This document shows, piece by piece, positions 18,888 through 28,878 of a stretch of DNA of 44,087 bases (its first letter is position 1; every line of letters begins with the position of its first letter). This DNA comes from Chloroflexota bacterium (GTDB lineage Bacteria; Chloroflexota; Limnocylindria; Limnocylindrales; Limnocylindraceae), in NCBI GenBank assembly GCA_026389535.1, contig JAPLHR010000023.1, positions 1-44,087 of the forward strand. The letters run 5' to 3'. Position numbers and translations under genes: made by a program. The notes beneath the pieces are model-generated. The model made no database searches. It worked only from the letters and a program-made list of their open reading frames with translations, and had not been told where the DNA came from.

Positions 18888-20035
18888 GTGGCAAGCCTGC
18901 AGAGCAGCGCGAAATCCTGAAGCTCGTTGGCGTGAAGCGCCACTTCCAGGTGCGCGGTGGGATTCCACTGATCCGCAAGCCTCTCGCCGTTCGCGCGGTC
19001 GACGGAGTCGACCTCACAGTGGCACGAGGCGAAACGCTCAGCCTCGTTGGCGAGTCAGGCTCTGGCAAGACTACGCTCGGTCGAGTCGCCCTCGGCCTGC
19101 AGCCAGCCACCGCGGGCACCGTCACCTTCGATGGTCGCGAGATCAAGAAGCTCTCCGCCACCGAGCGACGAGCGTTGCGCAAGCGCATGCAGATCGTGTT
19201 CCAGGACCCGTTCGGCTCGCTGAATCCACGCCTCCCGGTCGGCGACCAAATCGAAGAGGGCCTCCTCGCGCATAACCTCGGTAACCCTGCCGCCCGCGAG
19301 AAGCGTGTGCGCGAAGTACTGGACCTGGTTGGCCTCGATCCGAACTATGCGTCGCGCTACCCGCACGAGTTCTCCGGTGGCCAGCGCCAGCGTATCGGCA
19401 TCGCCCGCGCCCTCGCCGTGAACCCAGAGTTTATCGTGCTCGACGAGCCGGTCTCAGCACTCGACGTTTCGATTCAAAGCCAGGTGCTCAATCTGCTCAC
19501 CGACCTCCGCAAAGAGAAGGGGCTGACCTACCTCTTCATCAGCCACAACCTCGACGTTGTCGGCTACTTCTCGGACCGCGTCGCCGTGATGTACCTCGGC
19601 AAGGTCGTTGAGATTGGTCCAGTGGATCGCGTCTTCACCAAGCCGCAGCACCCGTACACCGTGGCCCTGATCTCGGCGGTGCCGAAGGTTGAAGAGCACG
19701 ACACCAAGGATCGACTGATCCTTGAAGGCGAGATCCCATCGCCGATCTCGCCACCATCGGGCTGCCGCTTCCGCACGCGCTGCTGGTTGCGTGAGCAGCT
19801 CGGCAACCCAGAGAAGTGTTCAACCGAAGAGCCGAAGCTGGTCGCCACGCCGCGCGATGTGACGGTCAACGTGGCCTGCCACTTCCCTCTCGCCGATGGT
19901 GCCGCTGCAACAACCGCCGCCGGACGCTTGGAGATTACACGGGCCATTAAGGCTGCGACCACGCCGAAGGTTGCGTCTGCGGTGAAGCCGAAGGCAACAG
20001 CAAAAGCCGCTCCGAAGGCGAAGCGGAAGGCTTAG
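18884..20035 (+). CDS. Peptide ABC transporter ATP-binding protein (DppF/OppF type) with Lys/Ala-rich C-terminal tail
   Basis: [51 protein letters not shown]; tail [23 protein letters not shown]. Confidence 0.94.
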   Translation: MSGKPAEQREILKLVGVKRHFQVRGGIPLIRKPLAVRAVDGVDLTVARGETLSLVGESGSGKTTLGRVALGLQPATAGTVTFDGREIKKLSATERRALRKRMQIVFQDPFGSLNPRLPVGDQIEEGLLAHNLGNPAAREKRVREVLDLVGLDPNYASRYPHEFSGGQRQRIGIARALAVNPEFIVLDEPVSALDVSIQSQVLNLLTDLRKEKGLTYLFISHNLDVVGYFSDRVAVMYLGKVVEIGPVDRVFTKPQHPYTVALISAVPKVEEHDTKDRLILEGEIPSPISPPSGCRFRTRCWLREQLGNPEKCSTEEPKLVATPRDVTVNVACHFPLADGAAATTAAGRLEITRAIKAATTPKVASAVKPKATAKAAPKAKRKA

Positions 20036-21567
20036 TCCTCGCGGCGGCCCGCGCCGCTCTCCCCCGTTGCCGACGAGAGCGCCCCGTATCTCTGCAGCAG
20101 CTCCCCCGCGCGATCGCGCGCGCTGACTCTTGGCTCAATGCGCTGCGCTGGCGCCGCAACCGCCTCTGACGCTTCACGAAGGCTGGCAAACACGCCAGCT
20201 GCCACGCCGGCAAGAGCGGCAGCGCCGGCGCCCGAGGCTTCAGCGTTCTGGCCCACCACTACAGGGATGCCGAAGAGATCGGCGCGGAGCTGCGTCAGTG
20301 GCGCAGGCACAGGCTCACCGCCAGAGAGCGGCCCTGGCGCTGCACCGGTCGCTGGGCCTGAGAGTCGCATCTCGCTGATCTGCAGTCCAGCCTCGATTGC
20401 CGGTGCAAGCAGGTGCGCAACCGCAAGAGCGCCCCCCTCAATCGCTGCGCGCACCAGATGTGCCGCGGTGTGTCGATCGGTTCGCCCATCGAACGCATCA
20501 TCAGCGGAGCGGGGGCTGCTCCAACCAAGATTGGAGATCGGTTTCGCCATGAGTCCATCAGCACCGAGCGGTAGCGAGGCGGCGTCGCGGAATAGTTCAG
20601 CGCGACGCGCGGGCAACGCCGCTGGATCGCTGGCGAGCAGTTCTGTAACGACCCACTCCAAGAGTCGACCGGTGCCCGCGAAGGCGCCGCCGAGAATCAC
20701 CCCGTCGCCGAACGGCGCAGGGGCTGGTCCCGCCCAGAGACGCCCGGGGAGTGCGGCGGTGATGCGCTGGGCTTCCGATGGCGTCGCGGCCACGGCGACG
20801 CCGCCCGCGGTGCCACCCACATCAACACCGAGTCCAGGTTTAGTAAGGCCCGCGCCGATCACGGCGGCGAGTCCATCGTTCATCCCTGCCGCGATCGGCA
20901 GGCCAGCAGGGAGACCGAGCTCTGCAGCTGGTCCTGGGAGCAGGGTGCCGATTCTGGTGCCCGGGAACACTTCGGGCGGGAGTGCGCGCTCATCAAGGCC
21001 TGCAGCGAGCAAGGCGCCGCGCTGCGCAGGCGAGACGCTGCGCGCCGGATCCCAGAAGGCGCTGACCGCCTCCCCAGAGAGTCGCAGAGTGAGTGCATCC
21101 CACGACGAGAGTAGCCACGTGGATGCGGCGGCGACCTCAGGGCGCTCCCGAAGGAGCCACCGTGCCTTCGGCAGTTCGCCGAGCAGCCACCCGCCGCGAC
21201 CAAGAATCTTATCCAGTGCGGCCTCGTCGTCAGCTGAACGGCGGTCGCGCCACATCAGCACGGGACCAGCGGCGCTCCCATCAGCGCGGACAGGAACAAG
21301 GGATGGGCCGTGACCGTCGACGCCAATTCCGCGAACCTCGATCGCCTCTGCGCCCTGGGCAGCGGCCAGTGCCATCACCTCGTGGGTGGCTGCGCACATT
21401 GCACTCCACCACGTGTCGGCATCTTGTTCGCGTGGGTCTGCTCCGCCACCGGTTGCACGCCGCGCAATGGCGATCGGCGCGCCAGTTTCGGCGTCGATCA
21501 GGAGCGCTTTGACCGAGGTGCTCCCGAGGTCGAAGGCGAGGAGTGCGGCGCGAACGGGTCGACGCAT
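20032..21567 (-). CDS. FGGY-family carbohydrate kinase (xylulokinase-like)
   Basis: [57 protein letters not shown]. Confidence 0.85.
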   Translation of the reverse strand: MRRPVRAALLAFDLGSTSVKALLIDAETGAPIAIARRATGGGADPREQDADTWWSAMCAATHEVMALAAAQGAEAIEVRGIGVDGHGPSLVPVRADGSAAGPVLMWRDRRSADDEAALDKILGRGGWLLGELPKARWLLRERPEVAAASTWLLSSWDALTLRLSGEAVSAFWDPARSVSPAQRGALLAAGLDERALPPEVFPGTRIGTLLPGPAAELGLPAGLPIAAGMNDGLAAVIGAGLTKPGLGVDVGGTAGGVAVAATPSEAQRITAALPGRLWAGPAPAPFGDGVILGGAFAGTGRLLEWVVTELLASDPAALPARRAELFRDAASLPLGADGLMAKPISNLGWSSPRSADDAFDGRTDRHTAAHLVRAAIEGGALAVAHLLAPAIEAGLQISEMRLSGPATGAAPGPLSGGEPVPAPLTQLRADLFGIPVVVGQNAEASGAGAAALAGVAAGVFASLREASEAVAAPAQRIEPRVSARDRAGELLQRYGALSSATGESGAGRRED

Positions 21568-21586
21568 CAGGTGCGTCGCCGTTAGA

Positions 21587-22273
21587 TCAGCGTGGACCGT
21601 CGCTCCGGCCGTGGTTCACGTACCACCATGCCGAAGGGAAGACCGCAGCCGCAAGCCCGAGCTTGATCGCGTCGCCGAGCAGGAATGGGGCGAGCCCCTT
21701 CTCAATCGCAACGCCGATCTCAAGATGCGCAGCGGCGGCAAGCCATGGCACGCCGAAGCTGTAGATGATCAGACTGCCGATCGCCATCGCGCCGATGGTG
21801 CCGATCACGCTGCGATCCCAGCCGAGGTCGGCGAGTCGCCCAACGATCCATCCGGCGAAGAGCATGCCAACCAGGTAGCCGCCCGTTGGCGCGAACTGCA
21901 GCAGACCGGCATCACCGGAGATCAAGAACTTCTCGATGCCGTGGCTCCCCTCGTGGAAGACCGGGGCGCCGAGAATGCCGAGGGCGAGATAGAGGCTCAT
22001 GGAGGCGAGGCCGCGGCGCGCGCCGAGGGCTGCGCCAACCAGGAGCACGCCGAAGGTCTGCCCGGTGATCGGCACAGGGGTGCCAGGGAGTGGAATCACG
22101 ATCTGGGCGGAGGCGGCCACGATCGCGGCGCCAACGACTGCCAGTGCCAGGCCTTGAAGGCGGGCGCCGAGACGCTCACCGAGGAAGACGGGGAAGAAGA
22201 AGTCGCCCAGCGTCACGCCGTACTCGGCGGCGGGAATGCGGCCCATGGCCGGCATAGTGCGTCGAATTTGCAT
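21587..22273 (-). CDS. bioY: BioY-family biotin transporter (ECF S component)
   Basis: IPLPGTPVPITGQTFGVLLVGAALGARRGLASMSLYLALGILGAPVF, TGGYLVGMLFAGWIVG; SD GGGAGGG. Confidence 0.92.
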   Translation of the reverse strand: MQIRRTMPAMGRIPAAEYGVTLGDFFFPVFLGERLGARLQGLALAVVGAAIVAASAQIVIPLPGTPVPITGQTFGVLLVGAALGARRGLASMSLYLALGILGAPVFHEGSHGIEKFLISGDAGLLQFAPTGGYLVGMLFAGWIVGRLADLGWDRSVIGTIGAMAIGSLIIYSFGVPWLAAAAHLEIGVAIEKGLAPFLLGDAIKLGLAAAVFPSAWWYVNHGRSDGPR

Positions 22274-22325
22274 CTTGACCCTCCCTACGGGCGCCAGGCT
22301 TGTGCACAGGCGCCGACCCCCAGTC

Positions 22326-22356
22326 TACCCTGCGCCACCCCACTCCCCGCAGGGTA
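22326..22356. promoter_or_regulatory. Perfect 9-bp inverted repeat TACCCTGCG-N13-CGCAGGGTA between bioY and tRNA-His
   Basis: Exact dyad; lies in the bioY upstream region. Confidence 0.5.
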
Positions 22357-22372
22357 AGATGGCGGCTGACTT

Positions 22373-22448
22373 GGTGGCCATCGTTCAATGGTTAGGACCG
22401 TGGTTTGTGGAGCCGCAGATGAGGGTTCAATTCCCTCTGGCCACCCCA
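22373..22448 (+). tRNA. tRNA-His (GTG anticodon), with G-1 and encoded CCA
   Basis: Cloverleaf by eye: G-1, acceptor GTGGCCA/TGGCCAC, D-stem GTTC/GGAC, anticodon stem GTGGT/GCCGC with loop TTGTGGA, T-arm GAGGG-TTCAATT-CCCTC, discriminator C, CCA. Confidence 0.95.
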
Positions 22449-22468
22449 CCACACGTGAGGAGCGCCCC

Positions 22469-23764
22469 GTGCCCACAGCCGCACCTCGTCGCAGCCTGAT
22501 TAACGACCCAGGCTTCGTCCGCCTTTGGGCAGCCGAAACGATCAGCCACCTTGGCTCTAACTTCAGCGCCTTGGCGATGCCCATCGTCGCCATCCAGCTC
22601 CTAAACGCAGGTCCCATGGAGATCGCCGCAATCAACCTTGCCGACACCCTGCCATTCCTCGTCATTGGCCTGCTCATTGGCGCGCTCATCGATCGCCTAC
22701 CTCGACGTGGCGTGCTCATCGTTGCTGACCTTGGCCGAGCCGTGCTGCTGCTCACGCTGCCAATCTCGTACGCTCTCGGCGTTCTCTCAATCGCGCTGCT
22801 GGTGATCGTCGGACTCTTGCTCGGCACACTCACCGTCTTCTTTGATGTGGCCTATCAGGCATACCTCCCATCACTGATTCCGAAGGAGGATCTTGTTGAG
22901 GGGAACTCGAAGCTCGAGATCAGCCGTTCTGCCGCGGGTCTCCTGGGACCGAGCCTCGCTGGCGCACTGATCGCCGCTGTTAAAGCGCCTGCGGCGGTGG
23001 TGATTGATGCCATCTCGTACCTCTTCTCGGCGCTCTTCATCTTCTCCATTAAGCCGCATCACGAGTCCGTTGCCGAACAGAGAGACGCAGCGGCACCAGC
23101 GGCAAGCAAGCCGCGCGCCTCGTTGCGATCCGACATTGCCGCCGGCCTTCGCTACGTCTTCGGCCACCCTGCGCTGCGCACGATTGGCGGCGCCACCGCA
23201 ACGTCAAACCTGTTTGGCAGCATTGCCGGAACCGTCGAACTGCTCTTCGCCTACAACGTGCTCGGCCTCTCCGTGGCGCTCATCGGCTTCGCATCAACGC
23301 TGGGATCGGCTGGGGGGCTTCTCAGCGCCGTGTTGGCCGACAGAATCTCCAAGAAGATCGGCGTCGGCCGAACGATTGTCTTCACCATCCCATTGGGCGG
23401 GCCGATGTTGGTGGTGCTCGCCTTCTGCCAGCCTGGGAACGATCTACTGAATGCACTTGTGATTGGCGGCGGCTTCTTCGCCGCGGCTGCGTCGGGCACC
23501 CTATACAACATCAATCAGGTCAGCTTGCGCCAGGCGCTCACCCCGCCAGAGATGTCTGGGCGCATGAATGCCACGATGCGCTGGTTCGTGTGGGGGACAA
23601 TTCCAATCGGCGCCTTGCTCGGCGGGATCATCGGCACGAACCTCGGGCTGCGCGAGGCGCTCATCATTGGAGGGATCGGTGGCACACTAGCCTTCGTGCC
23701 ACTCTTATTTGGGCCAGTGTGGCGAATTAAGGAGATGCCGACAGGGGTGGTAAAGGAGTCCTGA
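22469..23764 (+). CDS. MFS transporter (enterobactin exporter/EntS-like)
   Basis: LINDPGFVRLWAAETISHLGSNFSALAMPIVAIQLL; true start GTG 22469 with TGAGGAG SD; the ORF-track start at 22388 lies inside the tRNA. Confidence 0.88.
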   Translation: MPTAAPRRSLINDPGFVRLWAAETISHLGSNFSALAMPIVAIQLLNAGPMEIAAINLADTLPFLVIGLLIGALIDRLPRRGVLIVADLGRAVLLLTLPISYALGVLSIALLVIVGLLLGTLTVFFDVAYQAYLPSLIPKEDLVEGNSKLEISRSAAGLLGPSLAGALIAAVKAPAAVVIDAISYLFSALFIFSIKPHHESVAEQRDAAAPAASKPRASLRSDIAAGLRYVFGHPALRTIGGATATSNLFGSIAGTVELLFAYNVLGLSVALIGFASTLGSAGGLLSAVLADRISKKIGVGRTIVFTIPLGGPMLVVLAFCQPGNDLLNALVIGGGFFAAAASGTLYNINQVSLRQALTPPEMSGRMNATMRWFVWGTIPIGALLGGIIGTNLGLREALIIGGIGGTLAFVPLLFGPVWRIKEMPTGVVKES

Positions 23765-23765
23765 G

Positions 23766-24818
23766 ATGACCATCATGCGTCACGAGATTGAAGAGGCGAT
23801 TCAGGCCGCAGAGCGGCTGATCGCTCGGGGTGCAGAAATCGCCAAGATTGGTGCAGCGCTCGCCGATCGGAAGCCCGCCGTCATCATGGTTGTCGGCAGG
23901 GGAACGAGCGATCATGCCGCAGTCTTTGCACGCTACGTGTTCGAATATGCGCTCGGCGTCCCAGTCGCACTCGGTGCCCCCAGCATCCTTACGCAGTATG
24001 GCGTGCAGAGTGCCAACAAAAACGTCACGCTCATTGCCTTCAGTCAATCTGGGGCTGGGCCCGACATCATCGCCATGACCGAAGGGGCACGTGCGGCGGG
24101 TGCGCTCACGATTGCCGTGACCAACGAGCCAACATCGCCACTAGCGCGTGCGGCGGAGCACCTCGTTGACCTTGGCGCAGGTGAGGAGCGCGCCGTCGCC
24201 GCAACAAAGACCTATCTCGCTGAACTCGTTGCGATCGTACTGATGGCCGCGGGTGCCGCGCGGGCCGCAGGGCGGAGCGTCGACTGGGCCGAACATGTCG
24301 CAGAGATTCCGAACGAGATGCGTGCGGCGCTGAAGGCCACAGACTCCTGGATCGCAGCGGACTACGCGTCAGGTGCCGTGCACGCCATGCGTACTGCAAC
24401 TCGTGTGCTGATTGCTACCCGCGGCTTTGAGTATCCGAATGCGCTGGAGTTCGCGCTGAAGCTGCGCGAGACTACTGGAGTATTTGCTGACGGATACTCG
24501 GCGGCTGATCTCCTCCATGGGCCTATCGCGTCAGCTGGCAGTGAGACGCCCGCGGTCCTGATCGAGACTGATCCGGCCACTGCTCCAAGCCTGCCAACGG
24601 TGGCGGAGCGGCTGCGCAGCGCTGGCGTGCCACTCCTGCGCATTGTCACGAGCGGCGCTCCGAGCGCCGACCTCCTCCCCCTCCCGATCTCTGGAGGGCT
24701 GCTGAGCGTGCCCGCCACTGGGATCGCCCTCCTCGCCCTCGTAGAGTCCACAGCGGTCGCCCGTGGCCAGAACCCTGACGCCCCCGCAGGGCTCAGCAAG
24801 GTGACCAAGACCCTCTAG
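23766..24818 (+). CDS. SIS-domain sugar isomerase/deaminase (GlmS isomerase-like / NagB-II-like)
   Basis: VVGRGTSDHAAVFARYVFEYALGVPV, FSQSGAGPDIIAM, ALEFALKLRETTGVFADGYSAADLLHGPIA, GLSKVTKTL. Confidence 0.85.
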   Translation: MTIMRHEIEEAIQAAERLIARGAEIAKIGAALADRKPAVIMVVGRGTSDHAAVFARYVFEYALGVPVALGAPSILTQYGVQSANKNVTLIAFSQSGAGPDIIAMTEGARAAGALTIAVTNEPTSPLARAAEHLVDLGAGEERAVAATKTYLAELVAIVLMAAGAARAAGRSVDWAEHVAEIPNEMRAALKATDSWIAADYASGAVHAMRTATRVLIATRGFEYPNALEFALKLRETTGVFADGYSAADLLHGPIASAGSETPAVLIETDPATAPSLPTVAERLRSAGVPLLRIVTSGAPSADLLPLPISGGLLSVPATGIALLALVESTAVARGQNPDAPAGLSKVTKTL

Positions 24819-24931
24819 CGCCCTGGCGGGGCGGATCGCAACACCCCCGCAGTAGAGCCATAGGCCGCTGATAGACTCGCGGCGCGGCGGGATGCCCCCA
24901 TAGAGGGGCCAGCCAGCAGTGGAGGGTAGTT

Positions 24932-25901
24932 ATGTCAACCGTGACGTTCCAGGGTGTCTCCAAGAAGTACGGCGAGGTCCTCGCCGTCGACAACCTCTCT
25001 CTCGAGATCCACGATGGCGAGTTCATGGTGCTCGTGGGCCCCTCGGGCTGCGGCAAGACCACCTCGCTGCGCATGATCGCCGGGCTCGAGGAGATCTCCG
25101 ACGGCACCCTGCTGATCGGCAACAAGGTCGTCAACGATGTCGCCCCGAAGGACCGCGACATCGCCATGGTCTTCCAGAGCTACGCCCTCTACCCGCACAT
25201 GACCGTGCGCGATAACCTCGCCTTCGGCCTGAAGCTGCGCAAGATTGAGAAGGGCGAGATCGAGCGGCGCGTCAACGAGGCGGCGGCAATCCTTGACCTG
25301 ACCAAGCTCCTCTCCCGCAAGCCGAAGGAGCTCTCCGGCGGCCAGCGCCAGCGCGTCGCTCTCGGGCGCGCGATCGTGCGCGAGCCGGCCGTCTTCCTGA
25401 TGGACGAGCCGCTCTCCAACCTCGACGCGCAGCTGCGTGTGCAGACGCGCGCCGAAATCTTGCGCCTGCACGCCCGCCTCAAGACCACCGTCGTCTATGT
25501 GACGCACGACCAGGTTGAGGCGATGACGATGGGGACGCGGATCGCCGTGATGAGCGGCAACCGTTGATGGTCGCCAGGTGACGGCGGGCGATATCGCGAT
25601 TGAGATCAGTGATGCGCGTGCAAAGGAGCTGGAGGGGCGGACCAGCGTCACGATCGGCTTCCGACCAGAGCACCTTGAGTTTGGTAAGGCGGAGAAGGGT
25701 TCGGCGCAGATTGAACTGACCGCTGACGTTGTTGAGTATCTCGGCGCACAAGAGTTGCTCCACTTCTCGACGAAGAGTGGCGATGTGCTGGCCCTTATTG
25801 GCTCCGAGCACAAGACACCGCGCGGCACCAAGGTGCAGCTCGGACTCTCTCTCGAGAAGTTGCACCTCTTCGATTCGGCCACTGGCGCTGCAATCCGCTA
25901 G
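24932..25901 (+). pseudogene. MalK/UgpC/MsmX-type sugar ABC ATPase split into an NBD ORF (24932-25567) and a TOBE-domain remnant (25578-25901), with the linker region missing
   Basis: NBD complete ([67 protein letters not shown]) then NR-stop; the following ORF in another frame carries TAGDIAIEISDARAKELEGRTSVTIGFRPEHLEF. Confidence 0.75.
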
Positions 25902-25915
25902 ATCAGCAGCACAGC

Positions 25916-26551
25916 ATGCGATTTGGTGGCGATGCTCTTGGTGCGCGCCTCGCCGCGCTGCTCGAGCCTGGCGATCTCAACGAGGTCGTCGTCGCTTCGG
26001 ACCTGGTGGTGCAGGCGGCGTACATGGAGTGGCGACGAACGACGGTGCAGCGCACCGGCGGTGATCAGCACGTGCGCTACATCGTTGGCCACCCGGGCGC
26101 TGTTGCGATCCTTGCGGTTGATGCGGCCAGCGACGCGGCCGTTACGCTGGCGAGCGAGATGCTCTTCGTACGACAGTTCCGCGCCCCAGTGGGGCAGCTG
26201 CTCCTGGAGGTGCCGGCTGGAACGCTCGACCTGCATGACGGCGTCACCGAGGAGCCGCAGTTGGCCGCCGAGCGCGAACTCGAAGAGGAGACTGGCCTAC
26301 GCGCAACAACCTGGCGGCACCTCAGAAGTTTCTTCACCGCCCCGGGGTTCACGAGCGAGCGCATGGAGCTCTACCTCGCCCTGGGACTCTCGGAGGCTGG
26401 CCCTGGCGCCCGCACCCCCGACGAGGATGAGGCGATTGAGGCGGTCCGGCTGACCATTGCCGAGGCGGCCGAGGCGGTCCGTCGAGGGGCGATTGTTGAC
26501 GCCAAGAGCCTGGTCGCGATCGCGGCGGCAGAGCGTCTCGCCACCCGCTAA
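25916..26551 (+). CDS. Nudix hydrolase (ADP-ribose pyrophosphatase-like)
   Basis: Nudix box EEPQLAAERELEEETGL preceded by LEVPAGTLD. Confidence 0.88.
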   Translation: MRFGGDALGARLAALLEPGDLNEVVVASDLVVQAAYMEWRRTTVQRTGGDQHVRYIVGHPGAVAILAVDAASDAAVTLASEMLFVRQFRAPVGQLLLEVPAGTLDLHDGVTEEPQLAAERELEEETGLRATTWRHLRSFFTAPGFTSERMELYLALGLSEAGPGARTPDEDEAIEAVRLTIAEAAEAVRRGAIVDAKSLVAIAAAERLATR

Positions 26552-26620
26552 CCCCCGCACGGCTCGTGCGTAAATCCCTCGTGAGTTGCGATATCCGCAC
26601 CCCTACCCCCCCTACGGTGC

Positions 26621-26626
26621 TAGAAT
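26621..26626 (+). promoter_or_regulatory. Candidate -10 (TAGAAT) of the aminotransferase gene, flanked by near-identical palindromes
   Basis: TGCGATATCCGCA at 26587-26599 and TGCGGAATCCGCA at 26648-26660. Confidence 0.4.
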
Positions 26627-26671
26627 CGTACCCACAGCGGTCCGCACTGCGGAATCCGCAGAGAAGGATGT

Positions 26672-28126
26672 ATGGACATGGCAATCGCACCACTTCGGCA
26701 CCTCGCGCCAACCTCAGCGCCGGCTCCCCATCGGGCGGAGCCACCCGTCGGGCCCACCGTTCAGATTGACCCTGCCCGCATTCGCGAGCTGACCGCCCGC
26801 GAGTCCGAGCGCCTCGACGGCCGCACCCAGGGCTCAGCGGCCGCCTACGAACGCGCCAAGCGCTCCCTCGTTGGCGGTGTCTCGTCGAGCTACCAGAAGC
26901 GCGCGCCGTGGCCGATCTACCTGGACCGCGGACAGGGGCAGTACGTTTGGGATGTTGATGGGCATCAGTACCTTGACGTGCACAACGGCATCGGCAGCAT
27001 GGTGCAAGGGCATGCGCATCCAATCATCACCGAGGCCGTGGATCGACGCATCCGGCTCGGCTCGCACTTCGCGGCACCAACCGAGGACACCTACATCGTT
27101 GCGGAGCAGCTCGCCGCGCGCTGGGGCCTCCCCCGCTGGCGTTTCGTGAACTCTGGCTCTGAGGCCACCATGGATGCGATCCGACTCGCCCGTGGCGCTA
27201 CTGGGCGCGATGGTGTGATGAAGATCTTCGGCAGCTATCACGGCCACCACGACTATGTGATGGTCGACATTGGCCTCTCGGTGTATGACGGCAAGGATCG
27301 CGAGAACTACCCGTCAATCGCCTACGGCAAGGGGATTCCAGATTCCGTCTCACAGATGACGACGGCCGTGCCATTCAATGACGCTGGTGTTCTTGAGCGA
27401 CGACTCACTGCACTGCAGAGTGAGGGGCGTCTCCCCGCCTGCTTGATCATGGAGGCCGCAATGATGAACTGCGGCGTGATTCTGCCAGAGCCCGGCTACC
27501 TCGCCGATGTTCGACGCATCACCAAGAAGTTCGGCGTGATCTGGATTGTTGACGAGGTGAAAACCGGCCTCACTGTTGCCGCCGGCGGTGCAACAGAGTT
27601 CTTCGGCATCAAGCCTGACCTCGTCTGCCTGGCGAAGGCGCTCGGCGCTGGCATCCCCACGGGTGCTATCGGCGGCAGCGACGAGATCTGGGCGATGGTC
27701 GACTCCGGCGATGTGTATATGGTGGGCACCTTCAACGGCAACCCGCTCGCCATGGCGGCGGCGCGCGCCAATATGGAGCGCGTGATGACGCCAGACGCCT
27801 ACAAGCATCTTGGTAGCCTCAATAGCCAACTCCTTGACGGTGCCCAAGGGATCATCAATCGCTACAAACTCGCCGCCTACGCGGTGGGGATTCAGTCCAA
27901 GGGCGTAATTACCTTCGCCCAGTCGAAGGTTGTGGACTATGACTCGTATAAGTCCGCCCAGCAGAAAGAGATCATTGATCTTGTCTGGCTCTGGAACATG
28001 AATCGCGGCATCTTCGGAACGCCGGGTCGTGACGAGGAGTGGACCCTCTCAATCGGAATGACCGCCGCTGACGCCGACCACTACCTGGGCGTCTTTGAGG
28101 AGCTGGCCGCCGAACTGACGCGCTAA
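26672..28126 (+). CDS. Class III PLP aminotransferase, glutamate-1-semialdehyde 2,1-aminomutase-like
   Basis: VGGVSSSYQKRAPWPIYLDRGQGQYVWDVDGHQYLD, RFVNSGSEATMDAIRLARG, WIVDEVKTGL, DLVCLAKALGAGIPTGAIGG. Confidence 0.88.
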   Translation: MDMAIAPLRHLAPTSAPAPHRAEPPVGPTVQIDPARIRELTARESERLDGRTQGSAAAYERAKRSLVGGVSSSYQKRAPWPIYLDRGQGQYVWDVDGHQYLDVHNGIGSMVQGHAHPIITEAVDRRIRLGSHFAAPTEDTYIVAEQLAARWGLPRWRFVNSGSEATMDAIRLARGATGRDGVMKIFGSYHGHHDYVMVDIGLSVYDGKDRENYPSIAYGKGIPDSVSQMTTAVPFNDAGVLERRLTALQSEGRLPACLIMEAAMMNCGVILPEPGYLADVRRITKKFGVIWIVDEVKTGLTVAAGGATEFFGIKPDLVCLAKALGAGIPTGAIGGSDEIWAMVDSGDVYMVGTFNGNPLAMAAARANMERVMTPDAYKHLGSLNSQLLDGAQGIINRYKLAAYAVGIQSKGVITFAQSKVVDYDSYKSAQQKEIIDLVWLWNMNRGIFGTPGRDEEWTLSIGMTAADADHYLGVFEELAAELTR

Positions 28127-28869
28127 CTCTCCTCGCGGAGTTGTCGCAGGCGCTCATCAAGCACGGCGGTTGCCGCACGAACGCTCCCCATGAGTGGCAG
28201 TACCGCCACGAGGGTGAAGGCTCCCCCTGCGATCATGATCACGCCCCTCACGCGCTGGGCGGTAACGATTTCGTTCAGTTGTGCCTGCACGTTGGCGTTC
28301 AGCGCCTCGGCGATACCGAGCGACGGCTGCGCATAGACCCAAGGAGCCGCCGCGCCACCCAACAGCCACCCGCCAAGGAGCAGCGCGGCAAGGACACCCC
28401 CGAAGGCGAATGGGCCATCGGTGATCAGGCGCGCTACGCGTGCGCGGCGCACGAGCAGCGCTACCAGCCCAACCCACACCACATGTCCAGTGAAGACAAG
28501 CAGAGCAACCGGTGGCGTGGCGATTGACTGGGCGAGAAGGAGTGGGGTCCACGGGAGGCCTCCAGCGAGGATGGCGAGGCGTCGCTCGCGGCGCGAGAGC
28601 AGCCCCTCATGCTGCAGGCGCGCCATCCAGCTGAGAACTGCAAGGCCAGCGGCAACATCGAGAACGACCGCAACGAGGCGAAGGACTGAGAGGGCGAGCT
28701 GCTCGCCAAGAATTCCTGGAGCTGAGGCGACGGGGTCTGCCGCGTAGGCGAGGATGTTGTCGCCGCTACGGAAGAGGAGCCAGCCGCGCAGCGCGAGCAG
28801 CAGTGCACTGGCAACAATCGCACCGGTAAAGATGGTCTCGTTCTTGGGGAGGAGTCGGCGAGTGGCCAT
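28123..28869 (-). CDS. Multi-TM hypothetical membrane protein
   Basis: Several hydrophobic segments; complete ORF; downstream of another membrane-protein gene on the same strand. Confidence 0.6.
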   Translation of the reverse strand: MATRRLLPKNETIFTGAIVASALLLALRGWLLFRSGDNILAYAADPVASAPGILGEQLALSVLRLVAVVLDVAAGLAVLSWMARLQHEGLLSRRERRLAILAGGLPWTPLLLAQSIATPPVALLVFTGHVVWVGLVALLVRRARVARLITDGPFAFGGVLAALLLGGWLLGGAAAPWVYAQPSLGIAEALNANVQAQLNEIVTAQRVRGVIMIAGGAFTLVAVLPLMGSVRAATAVLDERLRQLREES

Positions 28870-28878
28870 GCTCGGTGC

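Noticed and set aside
20138-22357. Large plus-strand ORFs (20138-21313, 21386-22357) opposite FGGY kinase and bioY
   Set aside because: Antisense to clear genes, compositionally biased, no family signature
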